The notes under the pieces are model-generated. The model made no database searches. It was not told the origin of the DNA and was given only the letters and a program-made list of their open reading frames with translations. From positions 248,001 to 312,000 of the forward strand of contig CANIGJ010000001.1 of the NCBI GenBank assembly GCA_947467145.1: 64,000 nucleotides of DNA. The letters are read 5' to 3'. The DNA comes from Rhodospirillaceae bacterium. GTDB lineage: Bacteria > Pseudomonadota > Alphaproteobacteria > Rhodospirillales > UBA2165. The stretch's first letter is position 1. Each line of letters begins with the position of its first letter. Both the position numbers and the translations under genes were made by a program. Below are positions 43,515 through 52,505 of this stretch, piece by piece.

Positions 43515-44606
43515 TCAGGCACAGACGACGCATTGCGCGCCGTCGATCTGAACGTGAACATTCATCCCGGTTTCGATTTTCAGCGACGGATGCAGCCGCG
43601 CTTGCAGCAACGCGCCGCCCAAACGCAATTCCACATCCTGATGGAAGCCCAGGAAATTGCGGGTTTCAATCACCGCCTGCCAGGATGGGCCGGCCGGTGC
43701 GTCGCGATGGACCTGGATATGTTCGGGCCGGGCCGAAAACAGCACCTCGTCGCCGATGCCGCCGCGATGGGCGAGATCGATGGTGCCGAAATCGGTCGCA
43801 ATGGCGCTCATGCCGTCGGCGTTGCCGACGCCGGCCACCTTGCCCTTGATGAAATTGGTCGTGCCGACGAAGTCGGCGACGAAACGATCCTTGGGACGTT
43901 CATAAATTTCGGTCGGCGGGCCGACCTGCACGATGACGCTGTGATTCATCACCGCGATATTGTGAGACAGGGCCAGCGCCTCGCTCTGGTCATGCGTCAC
44001 ATACAGCGTGGTAACGCCCAATTCGCGCTGCAGACGTTTGAGCTCAAACCGCATGCGCTCGCGCAGCTTGGCGTCGAGGTTCGACAACGGCTCATCGAGC
44101 AACAGCAAGGGCGGCTCAGTGATGATGGCGCGCGCCAAGGCGAGGCGTTGTTGCTGACCACCCGACAATTGCGTCGCCTTGCGGCCTTCGAAGCCGTCGA
44201 GCGCCACAACCGCGAGCACGCGGCGCACCTTTTCGTCGAGTGTCTTGCGGGTATATTTGCGTCGCTGCCCCGGGATGGTGAGCGGAAAGGCCGCATTATC
44301 GAACACCGTCATGTGCGGCCAGATGGCGTAAGATTGGAACACCATGCCGAAGCCACGCTTACTGGTCGGCACACGGATATTGCCCGACGACGAAAAGACG
44401 GTGACCCCATCAACCGTGATTTCGCCCGCGTCCGGCGTTTCCAGCCCGGCGACGGATCGAAGTGTTGTCGTCTTGCCGCAACCGCTTGGGCCCAGCAGGG
44501 TGAAGATCTCGCCTTTCGCCACCTCGAAGCCGATGCCGTTCACGGCCAGCGCTTCCTGGCCGTTGCTGGCGCGATAGGTTTTGGTCAATCCATGGACTTG
44601 CAGCAC
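43515..44606 (-). CDS. ABC transporter ATP-binding protein (Fbp/Pot type)
   Basis: 363 residues. Walker A GPSGCGKTT (39-47), signature LSGGQQQR, Walker B LLLLDEPLSNLDAKLR, and a C-terminal TOBE region (about 280-360) typical of importers for iron, polyamines or organic anions. The GTG at 44606 is preferred, with AAGGAG 7 nt upstream (a TTG one codon earlier is possible); the much longer open frame upstream overlaps the permease gene and is not coding. It powers the two-domain permease encoded 11 bp upstream. It is the only transporter ATPase gene in the window. Confidence 0.93.
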   Translation of the reverse strand: MLQVHGLTKTYRASNGQEALAVNGIGFEVAKGEIFTLLGPSGCGKTTTLRSVAGLETPDAGEITVDGVTVFSSSGNIRVPTSKRGFGMVFQSYAIWPHMTVFDNAAFPLTIPGQRRKYTRKTLDEKVRRVLAVVALDGFEGRKATQLSGGQQQRLALARAIITEPPLLLLDEPLSNLDAKLRERMRFELKRLQRELGVTTLYVTHDQSEALALSHNIAVMNHSVIVQVGPPTEIYERPKDRFVADFVGTTNFIKGKVAGVGNADGMSAIATDFGTIDLAHRGGIGDEVLFSARPEHIQVHRDAPAGPSWQAVIETRNFLGFHQDVELRLGGALLQARLHPSLKIETGMNVHVQIDGAQCVVCA

Positions 44607-44617
44607 CAACTTTCTCC

Positions 44618-46363
44618 TTACCGCCCTATGCCGACCTTCATGCCGAAGCGGAACGCGATCACCGTCATGACTAGCGAGATGGCGGCAACAATCACGCCCA
44701 GCACCGCGCCGGCCTCGAAGCGCCCGGAGGCCGCGTAATCGAACATGACCAACGACAGCGTACGCATGCCGGGTGCGGCGATCAGCACGATCGTGCTGAT
44801 GTCGCGGATGGTGGCGGCGAAGGTCAGCAGGAACACCGCGACCAGGCTCGGCGCGATCAAGGGCAAGGTAACGCGTACGAAAATCCGCATGAAGCCGGCG
44901 CCCGAAACCTCGGCGGCTTCTTCGAGCTGCCCCGAGACCTGGTTCAACGACGCGCGGATCAATTGCACGCCCACCGGCAGTTCCTTGAGCACCAACGCAA
45001 AGATCAGCGGAATCATCGAGCCGCTGAAGATATGGAACATCGGCACGGTGAGGATGAGGCTCAGAAGCGTGAGCCCCAGCACCAGGCCCGGGATTGCCCA
45101 GGGCAGCCAGATCAACAAGCTGATCAGCCCGCGCCCCCAGATGTCGGTGCGTACCAACACCCAGGCCAGCAGCGCAAAGATGACGATGCCGATCAGCCCG
45201 GCGGCGATGCCGAGCCAGACCGAGGTCAGCGCCGCATTGAAGAAGCGCTCGTCCTTCAACACCGTCGCCCAGTGATTCACCGTCCAGGGATTCTCCAGGA
45301 AGAAGAACCCGAACAGCCGCGTGAACGAACCCAGGATCAGCACCGCGAAAGGCAGGATGATGGTGCAGGTAACGTACAGGATGACCAGGGCGGAAACGGC
45401 ATAAACCCATTTGGGTTTGCTGCCCGATTGCAGGCGCACGCCGCGCCCGGCGATGGTCGCCTGATTGGCGGTGCGTAGCAGATACATATGATAGGGGATG
45501 GCGAGCGCGAACAGGATGATCAGGAACAGCGAACTGACCGCCATCGCCTGGGCGAAGCGCGGCGGATCGCTGAACACGAGATCATACACACGCGTCCCAT
45601 ATACATAGATGCCGCTGGGCGCGCCGATGATCTGCTCAATCTCGAAGGTTTCGAGACTGCGAATGAAGGACGCAACGAACGCGGTCAGCAGCGCGGGTGC
45701 GAGCAGCGGGATCGTGACGCGGCGCATGGTGCGGAAAATGCCGGAGCCCGACACCTCCGCCGCTTCCTCGAACGCGGAATCGAACTGGCGGAACGCGGGC
45801 GCCAGCAGGATCACCATCACCGGCACGGTGGTGAGCGCGATATGCACCCACATGATACCGGGCACCGAACTGATCGAGAAAATCGCATCGTCCGCGCCCA
45901 GTTTCTTGGCCGCCATATTGAGCAGGCCGTAATTGGAATCAAGCAGCAGGATCCAGCCCATAGTCATCGGGATGCCGGGCAGGAAAAAGCCGAACCAGAG
46001 CGTCATTTCGATGAAGCGGCGGCCCGGGATCTCGACGCGCACCAGCAGCCAGCACAACACAAACGCGATGACGATGGCGATGGGCACGCGCGCCGCCAGG
46101 ATGACGGTGACGAGGACCGAGCCCCAGGTCTTGCGATTGCTATAGACCTCGATCCAGCCGTCGAGGCTGAATTTATAGGGCAGATGCGGCGGGGCGATAT
46201 TGAAGCTGGAGACCAGCACGTAGAGCACCGGCAAGAAGGCAACGATGCCCACGACGATCAGCAGCAGCACGCCCCACACGACACGGCGGCTGATCCACGT
46301 ACGGCGCGGGCCAGCCGTAGCCGCCATCGCCGGCGGAGCGCTCGCTTGTACAGAAGCGGTCAT
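44618..46363 (-). CDS. ABC transporter permease, fused two-domain FbpB type
   Basis: 581 residues with about 12 membrane helices in two halves. Each half carries an EAA loop for docking the ATPase (EEAAEVSGSG and EEAAEVSGAG, about 270 residues apart). The N-terminus is soluble, and the first helix is VVWGVLLLIVVGIVAFLPVLYVL. Fused permeases of this kind serve iron(III), thiamine, or phosphonate-like and organic-anion importers. The gene is 27 bp from the binding protein and 11 bp from the ATPase, forming the one complete ABC importer in this region. Confidence 0.93.
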   Translation of the reverse strand: MTASVQASAPPAMAATAGPRRTWISRRVVWGVLLLIVVGIVAFLPVLYVLVSSFNIAPPHLPYKFSLDGWIEVYSNRKTWGSVLVTVILAARVPIAIVIAFVLCWLLVRVEIPGRRFIEMTLWFGFFLPGIPMTMGWILLLDSNYGLLNMAAKKLGADDAIFSISSVPGIMWVHIALTTVPVMVILLAPAFRQFDSAFEEAAEVSGSGIFRTMRRVTIPLLAPALLTAFVASFIRSLETFEIEQIIGAPSGIYVYGTRVYDLVFSDPPRFAQAMAVSSLFLIILFALAIPYHMYLLRTANQATIAGRGVRLQSGSKPKWVYAVSALVILYVTCTIILPFAVLILGSFTRLFGFFFLENPWTVNHWATVLKDERFFNAALTSVWLGIAAGLIGIVIFALLAWVLVRTDIWGRGLISLLIWLPWAIPGLVLGLTLLSLILTVPMFHIFSGSMIPLIFALVLKELPVGVQLIRASLNQVSGQLEEAAEVSGAGFMRIFVRVTLPLIAPSLVAVFLLTFAATIRDISTIVLIAAPGMRTLSLVMFDYAASGRFEAGAVLGVIVAAISLVMTVIAFRFGMKVGIGR

Positions 46364-46390
46364 GATGCGCCCCGGCGACGATAAGGCCGC

Positions 46391-47488
46391 TTAACGGTCG
46401 ATCAGTTTGGCGAGATCCTCGGAATATTTCGGACGGAAGGTCGTATACCATTCCTCGGTATACTGCTCGTTGTACTTCACGCCCATTTTCGGCACGACGT
46501 AATCGGGAATGCCGTCGACCTTCACATCGAGACGGCGGCTCGGCACTTTCCACACGTCGGAATAGACGAACTGGCCGGGCTGCGACATGTACCAATTCAC
46601 GAACACCTTGATCGCGTTCGGATGCGGCGGATTTTTCGCCACCTCAATGAGTGCGGAACCGCCAAGCAGGATGCCCGAGGCATCTTCCATCTGCGGCACG
46701 TAGAGGTTGGTCAGGCCTTCTTTCTTAAAGGCTTCGATATGTGTGGCTAGGGCCGCGAGCGCGATCGGATAGGTGCCGCGCGCCACCCATTCGACGAGCT
46801 GGCGCGGATTGCGCACCAGCTTCACGTCCTGGCCAACATAGAGCTGCTTCATGAAATCCATGCCGAAGCTGGACGCCAGGAACATGCCGACCGCCTGGCC
46901 CGGGCCCGGCACCGTCGGATCATAGGCGGCGATCTTGCCTTTGAATTCCGGCTTCAGCAGATCCTTCCACTTGGTCAGGCTGCCCGGCTTGATCTTGTTA
47001 GCATCGAACAGCGGCCAGCCATGGACATATTCGCTGGGGATGATGACGTGCTTCTTGGCATTGTCTTCGTATTTGATGAAGCCGCCGATCCAATTCTTAG
47101 TATCGGTGACGCCCGGCAGCATCAGCATGCTATCGAGCGGCTCGAGGATGCCTTCTTTCGCCTGCATGACGGCGGTGCCGCCGGCGAAATACATATCGAT
47201 GGTCGGTTTGCCGGCGCGCGCGCCCTGCTGGAAGCGCGCATCGAGCTCGTTATAGCCGCCAGCGATGTAATCGATCTTGAGGCCGGTATCGCGCTCGAAG
47301 GCTTTCGACAGCGGGTCCTGCAATTCGGGCTGGCCGGCAAGAACGACCGGGCCTTCCTTCTTGGCCGCCTCGAGAACGGCCTTCCATTCGGGCGAGGCGC
47401 CCGCCTGCCAATCGGCGGCTTGGGCGGCGAATGCGAGACTGAGGCCCGCACCCAAAATTGCGATGGGCAGAATACGGCTGATGAACAT
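46391..47488 (-). CDS. ABC transporter periplasmic substrate-binding protein (Fbp-like, SBP_bac_1/6 type)
   Basis: 365 residues. Signal peptide 1-24 (cleaved after FAAQA). Features are EWKAVLEAAKKEGPVVLAGQ, FERDTGLKIDYIAGG and GKPTIDMYFAGGTAVMQ, typical of the iron-binding-protein-like cluster of SBPs. I do not see the paired C-terminal tyrosines of ferric binding proteins, so an organic ligand is likelier than iron. It is the first gene of the operon SBP - permease - ATPase - Rieske oxygenase - zinc alkyltransferase; GGGAGG precedes the ATG. Confidence 0.9.
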   Translation of the reverse strand: MFISRILPIAILGAGLSLAFAAQAADWQAGASPEWKAVLEAAKKEGPVVLAGQPELQDPLSKAFERDTGLKIDYIAGGYNELDARFQQGARAGKPTIDMYFAGGTAVMQAKEGILEPLDSMLMLPGVTDTKNWIGGFIKYEDNAKKHVIIPSEYVHGWPLFDANKIKPGSLTKWKDLLKPEFKGKIAAYDPTVPGPGQAVGMFLASSFGMDFMKQLYVGQDVKLVRNPRQLVEWVARGTYPIALAALATHIEAFKKEGLTNLYVPQMEDASGILLGGSALIEVAKNPPHPNAIKVFVNWYMSQPGQFVYSDVWKVPSRRLDVKVDGIPDYVVPKMGVKYNEQYTEEWYTTFRPKYSEDLAKLIDR

Positions 47489-47615
47489 CTGAACCTCCCT
47501 TAACCCTTGTTCTTATTGGCCTATTGGTTAGGCCCACGATTGGGCAAAGTATGTGCCGCCGGGTGGGCAGAGACAAGACGTTGTGGGCCGCCGGATAGCG
47601 AAAATAGATATAAAT

Positions 47616-48326
47616 CTATCTTTTTGCAGCGCCCACCAACAGCGCCGTCAATTCGTCCGGCATCGTCACCATGGCGTCGTGCCCGGTGGCCAATTCATGG
47701 AACGTCCAATCGGCCAACGACTTCACGCGGGCGGCCGTCACACTGATGGCGCGCTCGCCGTTAACGCCCGTGCAGCGGATGAAGGTCTTGGCCAAGCCGT
47801 TTAGTTTAGCTTCGTCGTAAATAAGCGGTTCCAAAAAGGTGCGGGCCGGTTGCGGCGTCAGGCGCGGCTGGACCCAGGCGATATCGGCCGGATCGACGAC
47901 GCCCATCGCCTCCATGCTCGGCAGCGCCATGAAGCCATCCTTGATGCCGCCGACAAACATCTCGCGCACGCGCGGCGCCGCGATGTCGATCATGCTCTGG
48001 CCCGACAACGGCGAAGACCCATCGAGCACGACCATATGCTTGATGCGCGCATGAGCACGGCCCGCGCTCGTGCCGGTGACGATGAGCCCACCGTAGGAAT
48101 GACCGACCAGGATAACATCCTTCAGGTCGTGCCATTCGATGACGCGCGTCACATCCTCGATATGGTCGCCGTGCGTGATGTAGGCATGGACGCGATGACC
48201 ATGCTCGGCGAGACCCGACAGGCTCGGCGCGAAAACCTCGTGGCCCTGGGCGCGCAAAGGATCGACGACACGGGTCCAGCACCAGCCGCCGTGATAGGCG
48301 CCGTGCACCAAAACGAAGGTAGCCAT
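47616..48326 (-). CDS. Alpha/beta hydrolase (hydroxynitrile lyase / methyl esterase-like)
   Basis: 236 residues. The start MATFVLVHGAYHGGWCW is typical of the small esterase group related to plant methyl-salicylate esterases. Catalytic Ser77 lies in VGHSYGG and His216 in TGHDAM; the Asp is probably in the SVTAARVKSLADW region. The ATG at 48326 has CAGGAGAG upstream; its start lies 1 bp after the stop of the CoA ligase gene, so they are translationally coupled. It probably frees a carboxylate (or hydrolyses the CoA product) in the MarR-controlled pathway. Confidence 0.88.
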   Translation of the reverse strand: MATFVLVHGAYHGGWCWTRVVDPLRAQGHEVFAPSLSGLAEHGHRVHAYITHGDHIEDVTRVIEWHDLKDVILVGHSYGGLIVTGTSAGRAHARIKHMVVLDGSSPLSGQSMIDIAAPRVREMFVGGIKDGFMALPSMEAMGVVDPADIAWVQPRLTPQPARTFLEPLIYDEAKLNGLAKTFIRCTGVNGERAISVTAARVKSLADWTFHELATGHDAMVTMPDELTALLVGAAKR

Positions 48327-48327
48327 T

Positions 48328-49884
48328 TCACTCTCCTGTTTGAGCAAGCCGCTCGGCCACCAGGGCCGGCAGGTCTTTTTTGACGATCTTACCGACTTCG
48401 TTGGACGGCAGACTTTCGAAAAACAGCACATTCTTCGGCTTCTTGAAGCCGGCGAGATTATTGGTGGCGAGATCCATCACCTCGGCTTCGGTGCAGCCCG
48501 ACCGGCTGACCACGCAGGCGACGACCTTCTCGCCCCAGCGCTTGTCGGGCATGCCGATCACCGCGATCTGATCGATCTTCGGATGTTCGCCGAGCACTGC
48601 TTCGATCTCGGCCGGATAGACGTTGACCCCGCCGGTCTTGATCATGTCGCGCTTGCGGCCCGACAGCCAGATGAAGCCATCTTTGTCCTTGCGGATCAGA
48701 TCGCCGGTGACAAGCCAGCCGTCGCGGAAGGCCTTGGCGGTATCGTCCGGCCGGTTCCAATAGCCTTTGGTGATCGACGGGCCGCGCACCACCATCTCGC
48801 CGAACTCGCCCACCGGCACTTCGCGCATATCTTCGTCGACCGCGCTGACGCGAAACATCGGCGCTTCGGTGCCGAGCGAACTCATGCGGTCCGGCTTCGC
48901 AGCGCTCAACAACGCCGTGTCGGTTTCCGACGGCGTCATGTAGGTGACGTAGCCGCCCGTCTCGGTCGAGCCGTAGGAATTGGCGAAGCCGCCCTTGAAG
49001 GTCGGGTTCGCCTTGATGCGCAGCATGCCGGGCCGCGAATCCCCGGTGGCGCTCGTGCCGGTCAGGATACGCAACGACGTGAGGTCCGCATCCGCCAACG
49101 CGGGATGTTCGACGAACTGATCGAACAGCGACAACAAAGCGAAAGAAATCGACACACGTTCGCGCGCGATGGTGTCCAGCAGATCGGCCACATCGAATTT
49201 CGGCCGCAGCACGGTGGGTATTCCCGCCGTCACATGCGTCGTCAACATGTGGATGCCGAGCCCGGCCGACAGCGGCATGCCGATGCCGGCAATATCGGTG
49301 GCGAGATGCGGCACCTTAGCGAGATAGACCAGAACGTTGGTCAGATACCCCCGATGCGTCCGCATGCAGCCCTTGGGAAAGCCCGTCGTGCCGGTCGTGT
49401 ATTTGACCGCGAACACATCGTCGGAATCGATCGGCACGTTCGGCGCTTCGGCCGATGCCTGCGCCAGCAGCTTTTCATACGGCAGGAACGCATCACTGCC
49501 GATGCTGACGATCGCCTCGACGCTGCGCAACTGCCCCTGGATCTCGCCAACAACCGGTGCGGCCTCGGGCCCGACCACCAGGACCTTGGCTGCCAAGTCG
49601 TTGACGATATAGTCGATCTCGCGCCCGACGCTACGCGGCAGGATGCCGGCCGAGATGGCGCCGGTCTTGGCGATGCCGAAATAGAGCTCGACCAGCTCGA
49701 TGCTGTTGGCGACGATATAGGTGACGCGATCGCCGGGCCGTATGCCGAGTTTGATCAGCGCGTTGGCGACACGGTTGGAGCGTTCGTCGAGCCGGCGCCA
49801 ACTCGGGCGCTGATCTTCGAACACGAGCGCGGTGCTATCAGGAATGCGGCGAGCGTTATTGGTGACCAGATCGCCGATGAGCAT
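48328..49884 (-). CDS. Acyl-CoA synthetase (AMP-forming), fatty/aromatic acid type
   Basis: 518 residues of the ANL superfamily: AMP loop YTTGTTGFPKG, SYGSTETGG, GYWNRPDDTAKAFRDGWLVTGD, GRKRDMIKTGGVNVYPAEIE, and the catalytic Lys in PSNEVGKIVKKDL. Length and motifs are fully canonical, unlike the longer ligase at 12315-14153. It follows the MarR gene by 6 bp and overlaps closely with the hydrolase gene, forming the operon MarR - ligase - hydrolase. It likely activates a carboxylic acid whose CoA ester, or a relative of it, is the regulator's ligand, as in other MarR-controlled aromatic acid operons. Confidence 0.92.
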   Translation of the reverse strand: MLIGDLVTNNARRIPDSTALVFEDQRPSWRRLDERSNRVANALIKLGIRPGDRVTYIVANSIELVELYFGIAKTGAISAGILPRSVGREIDYIVNDLAAKVLVVGPEAAPVVGEIQGQLRSVEAIVSIGSDAFLPYEKLLAQASAEAPNVPIDSDDVFAVKYTTGTTGFPKGCMRTHRGYLTNVLVYLAKVPHLATDIAGIGMPLSAGLGIHMLTTHVTAGIPTVLRPKFDVADLLDTIARERVSISFALLSLFDQFVEHPALADADLTSLRILTGTSATGDSRPGMLRIKANPTFKGGFANSYGSTETGGYVTYMTPSETDTALLSAAKPDRMSSLGTEAPMFRVSAVDEDMREVPVGEFGEMVVRGPSITKGYWNRPDDTAKAFRDGWLVTGDLIRKDKDGFIWLSGRKRDMIKTGGVNVYPAEIEAVLGEHPKIDQIAVIGMPDKRWGEKVVACVVSRSGCTEAEVMDLATNNLAGFKKPKNVLFFESLPSNEVGKIVKKDLPALVAERLAQTGE

Positions 49885-49890
49885 TGCTGG

Positions 49891-50454
49891 TTATTCGGCT
49901 GGTGTGCCGATCGGACGCGCGGCACGCGCTTGCGTCGCCTGCAGCTCTTCTTCGAGTGCTTCGGCGCGTTCCTCGGCAAAGGTCATCAATTTCGAGATCG
50001 CGGTATCGAGCTTCGCCAATTCGTCGGCATCGAGATGCTTCAGCATGTCGACCTGCAAATCGCGCGCCTTGTGGATATGCGCGGTGTAATAGTCCTTGCC
50101 CTTATCGGTGATGCGAAATTCCGCCGAACGGCGATCGACCGGATCGATAGTGCGCCCGGCATAGGCGTGCTTCACCAGTTTGGTCATGGCGCGGCTGACC
50201 TGTGCCTTGTCCAGGCACATCTCCTTGGCGACCGCGCGCACCGTGGTGGCGGCGCCGTCATACAGCAGCCCGAGAATGCGGTTTTCGGTGAGCGCCAGGA
50301 CCGACGCCTTGATCATGCGCGCTTCGGTCGTGCGGTCGAGGACGCGCGACAGCACGCTCAGGCGATACGAGACGAAATCGCGGACCGAGCGAATGGGGGC
50401 TCCTGTGGCACGCCGATCCGATAAGGCGGCGGCGGTCGGCTTGGATATGGGCAC
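49891..50454 (-). CDS. MarR-family transcriptional regulator
   Basis: 187 residues. MarR layout with SYRLSVLSRVLDRTTEARMI, a winged helix reading RAVAKEMCLDKAQVSRAMTKLVKHAYAG, wing DPVDRRSAEFRIT and a long C-terminal helix ending in a coiled, Glu-rich stretch. It is the first gene of the operon with the CoA ligase and hydrolase, and divergent from the CoA transferase genes, with 110 bp between. An AT-rich imperfect dyad (AATATAGTCCAGTATT at about 50507-50522) in that gap is a possible operator. It is a paralogue of the MarR gene at 6445-6972. Confidence 0.9.
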   Translation of the reverse strand: MPISKPTAAALSDRRATGAPIRSVRDFVSYRLSVLSRVLDRTTEARMIKASVLALTENRILGLLYDGAATTVRAVAKEMCLDKAQVSRAMTKLVKHAYAGRTIDPVDRRSAEFRITDKGKDYYTAHIHKARDLQVDMLKHLDADELAKLDTAISKLMTFAEERAEALEEELQATQARAARPIGTPAE

Positions 50455-50564
50455 AGGGCTCTCCTTAAGCGGGGGGCGGATGGTACCCCGCGATCGTTGA
50501 TAAAGGCAATATAGTCCAGTATTTAGAGGCTAATCCAACGCTCATAAAAGGGAGGAAAACACGG

Positions 50565-51449
50565 ATGGCGGAGCCCCGCAGCAAAGTCGTCTCGCTCGAC
50601 GAGGCGGGCCGCATGATCGCCCAGCACAAGGTAATTTCCCTGGCCGGGTCGCATTCCGTGAATTCGCCGATGGCGCTGATCCGGGCCGCCATCCGCAACG
50701 GCGCCACGGGCCTGACCATCATCCCGCCGGTCACCACCGCCATCGCCGCCGATCTGATGATCGCCGCGGGCTGCGTCGATACCTTCTATCTGTCCTATAT
50801 CGGGTTCGAGACCCTGGGCTTCGCGCCCGGCTTCCGCGCCGCGGTCGAAAGCGGCAAGTTGAAGGTGATCGAGGGCGATGAGCCGTTCGTGCTGCTCGGC
50901 ACCCGCGCGGCCGCCGGCGGCTGGCCGTTCATCCCGGTGCCGGCCGGCGTCTATGACGGCACGGACTTGCCGCGCCTCAATCCGCTGCTGAAAAAGATCA
51001 AGGATCCGCACACAGGCGCAGACTGCTACGCGATCCCGGCACTGCATGCCGATTGCTGCATCCTGCATGCGCAGGAATGCGACGAACTCGGCAATGCGCA
51101 ATTCTGGGGCGGCAATAATCAGGAACCCGACAAGGCGGCCGCCGCCAAAACCGTGATCATCTCGACCGAACGCATCGTCAGCATCGATCACACGCGCAAG
51201 CATGTCGATCGCGTCACCTTGCCGGGGCACAAGGTCGCCGCCGTCGTGCATGCGCCATACGGTGCGCATCCGACCGCATCGCCCGGCGTCTATGGCGCGG
51301 ACGAGCCGCACCTCAAAATCTATTTCGATGCCGTGCGCAAAGGCGAAACCAAGTCCTATCTCGATCGCTTCGTGGCACCCAAGACCCAGGCCGAATATCT
51401 CGATCAGGTCGGGCTCGAGACCCTCTTCGCCCTGCAGGAGAACGCGTGA
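50565..51449 (+). CDS. CoA transferase family I, subunit A
   Basis: 294 residues. It has the family I CoA-transferase fold with SLDEAGRMIAQHKVISLAGSH, MALIRAAIRNGATGLTIIPP and a Gly-rich middle (GTRAAAGGWPFIPVPAG). It resembles the GctA/IpdA branch, whose subunits act on glutaconyl- or ring-opened acyl-CoA. It ends in a TGATG overlap with subunit B. AGGGAGG precedes the ATG. It is divergent from the MarR operon and probably co-regulated with it, so the CoA transferase and CoA ligase may act on the same family of acids. Confidence 0.86.
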   Translation: MAEPRSKVVSLDEAGRMIAQHKVISLAGSHSVNSPMALIRAAIRNGATGLTIIPPVTTAIAADLMIAAGCVDTFYLSYIGFETLGFAPGFRAAVESGKLKVIEGDEPFVLLGTRAAAGGWPFIPVPAGVYDGTDLPRLNPLLKKIKDPHTGADCYAIPALHADCCILHAQECDELGNAQFWGGNNQEPDKAAAAKTVIISTERIVSIDHTRKHVDRVTLPGHKVAAVVHAPYGAHPTASPGVYGADEPHLKIYFDAVRKGETKSYLDRFVAPKTQAEYLDQVGLETLFALQENA

Positions 51450-52273
51450 TGGCCGAAGCAGCGAAATCCGCCAGCAACGATTATTCGATTCCCGAACTGA
51501 TGACGGTTGCCATGGCGCGCGTGCTGGGCGAGCGCGAGGACGGCAAGCTGGGCGGCGTCGGCGCCGCTGCCGTGGTGCCGATGGCGGCCGCACGTCTGGC
51601 CGCGCTCACGACCGCGCCGAATCTGTGGTGGTTCTGCGGCGGCGCCTCGGGCCTCAACCCGACGTTCGATCGTTTGCCGAAATCGTCAGCCGATCCACGC
51701 GCCGCACTCGGCTCGACCGGCAAGAAGAACATGCTCGACGTCGTCGACATGGGCATCACCGGCGGCTGGGACTGGGGCTTCAACGGCGGCCTGCAGATCG
51801 ACATGTATGGCAACATCAACATGATCGGCATCGGCACCTATCCACAGCTCAAGGTGCGCGGCCCCGGTACCGTCGGCACGATCTGGACCGGCACCTTGCG
51901 CCGTCCATACCTTTACACCATGCATCACGCGAGCCGCGTGCTGGTCGAAAAATGCGACTACATCTCGGGTCCCGGCTATATCAGCGGCGGCACGTCACGC
52001 TGGGACAAAGTGCAGAACACCACCGACGGGCCGCAGCTGCTGTTCTCGCCGATGGCGATTTTGGATTTCGATCCCGACAGCAAGCGCATGCGCCTGAAAT
52101 CGGTGCATCCCGGCTATAGCGCGGACGATGTGCAGAAGAACACCGGCTTCGAGCTGGTCATGCCAGCGAGCGTGCCCATGACCGCAGCGCCGACGGCGGA
52201 GGAATTGTTCGTCTTGCGCCGTCATGTCGACCGCGACGGCGTGCTCAAGAACGTTCGCGCGACAATCGGCTGA
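51449..52273 (+). CDS. CoA transferase family I, subunit B
   Basis: 274 residues from the ATG at 51449; a GTG directly before it is also in frame. It shows IPELMTVAMARVLGERED, GAAAVVPMAAARLAALTTAPNLWWFCGG and DMGITGGWDWGFNGGLQIDMYGNINM, typical of the beta subunit of glutaconate-CoA-transferase-like enzymes. The catalytic Glu normally carried by one subunit is not obvious, as in IpdAB, which is a hydrolase rather than a transferase. The start overlaps the stop of subunit A, so the two are made together as a heteromer. Confidence 0.86.
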   Translation: MAEAAKSASNDYSIPELMTVAMARVLGEREDGKLGGVGAAAVVPMAAARLAALTTAPNLWWFCGGASGLNPTFDRLPKSSADPRAALGSTGKKNMLDVVDMGITGGWDWGFNGGLQIDMYGNINMIGIGTYPQLKVRGPGTVGTIWTGTLRRPYLYTMHHASRVLVEKCDYISGPGYISGGTSRWDKVQNTTDGPQLLFSPMAILDFDPDSKRMRLKSVHPGYSADDVQKNTGFELVMPASVPMTAAPTAEELFVLRRHVDRDGVLKNVRATIG

Positions 52274-52505
52274 TTGGCGGCTGAAGGCGCGCGGAAATCC
52301 GCCGAAAACGGGCGATTCCGCAGCCGACCCAAGATTTCCGCATCGGAAAAATTCTGCGGCGCAAAAATTACTAACAACGACTAAGCTACTGATTTAGCTT
52401 GGAAAAAACCTGATGCCGGGTGCTTGCGCCCTGGGCTATGACCCATTAATAACCATAACAACAATCTTGGGATAGCTACAGGAGGACGGCCAACAGGGGT
52501 CGGAA

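Noticed and set aside
43515-45410. A 631-residue reading of the ABC ATPase gene
   Set aside because: The first ~268 codons overlap the permease gene in another frame; the ATPase begins at the GTG at 44606 with a good ribosome binding site.
48340-50424. A 694-codon open frame on the plus strand
   Set aside because: It is antisense to the CoA ligase and MarR genes, which have clear family motifs; the composition is of the shadow type.
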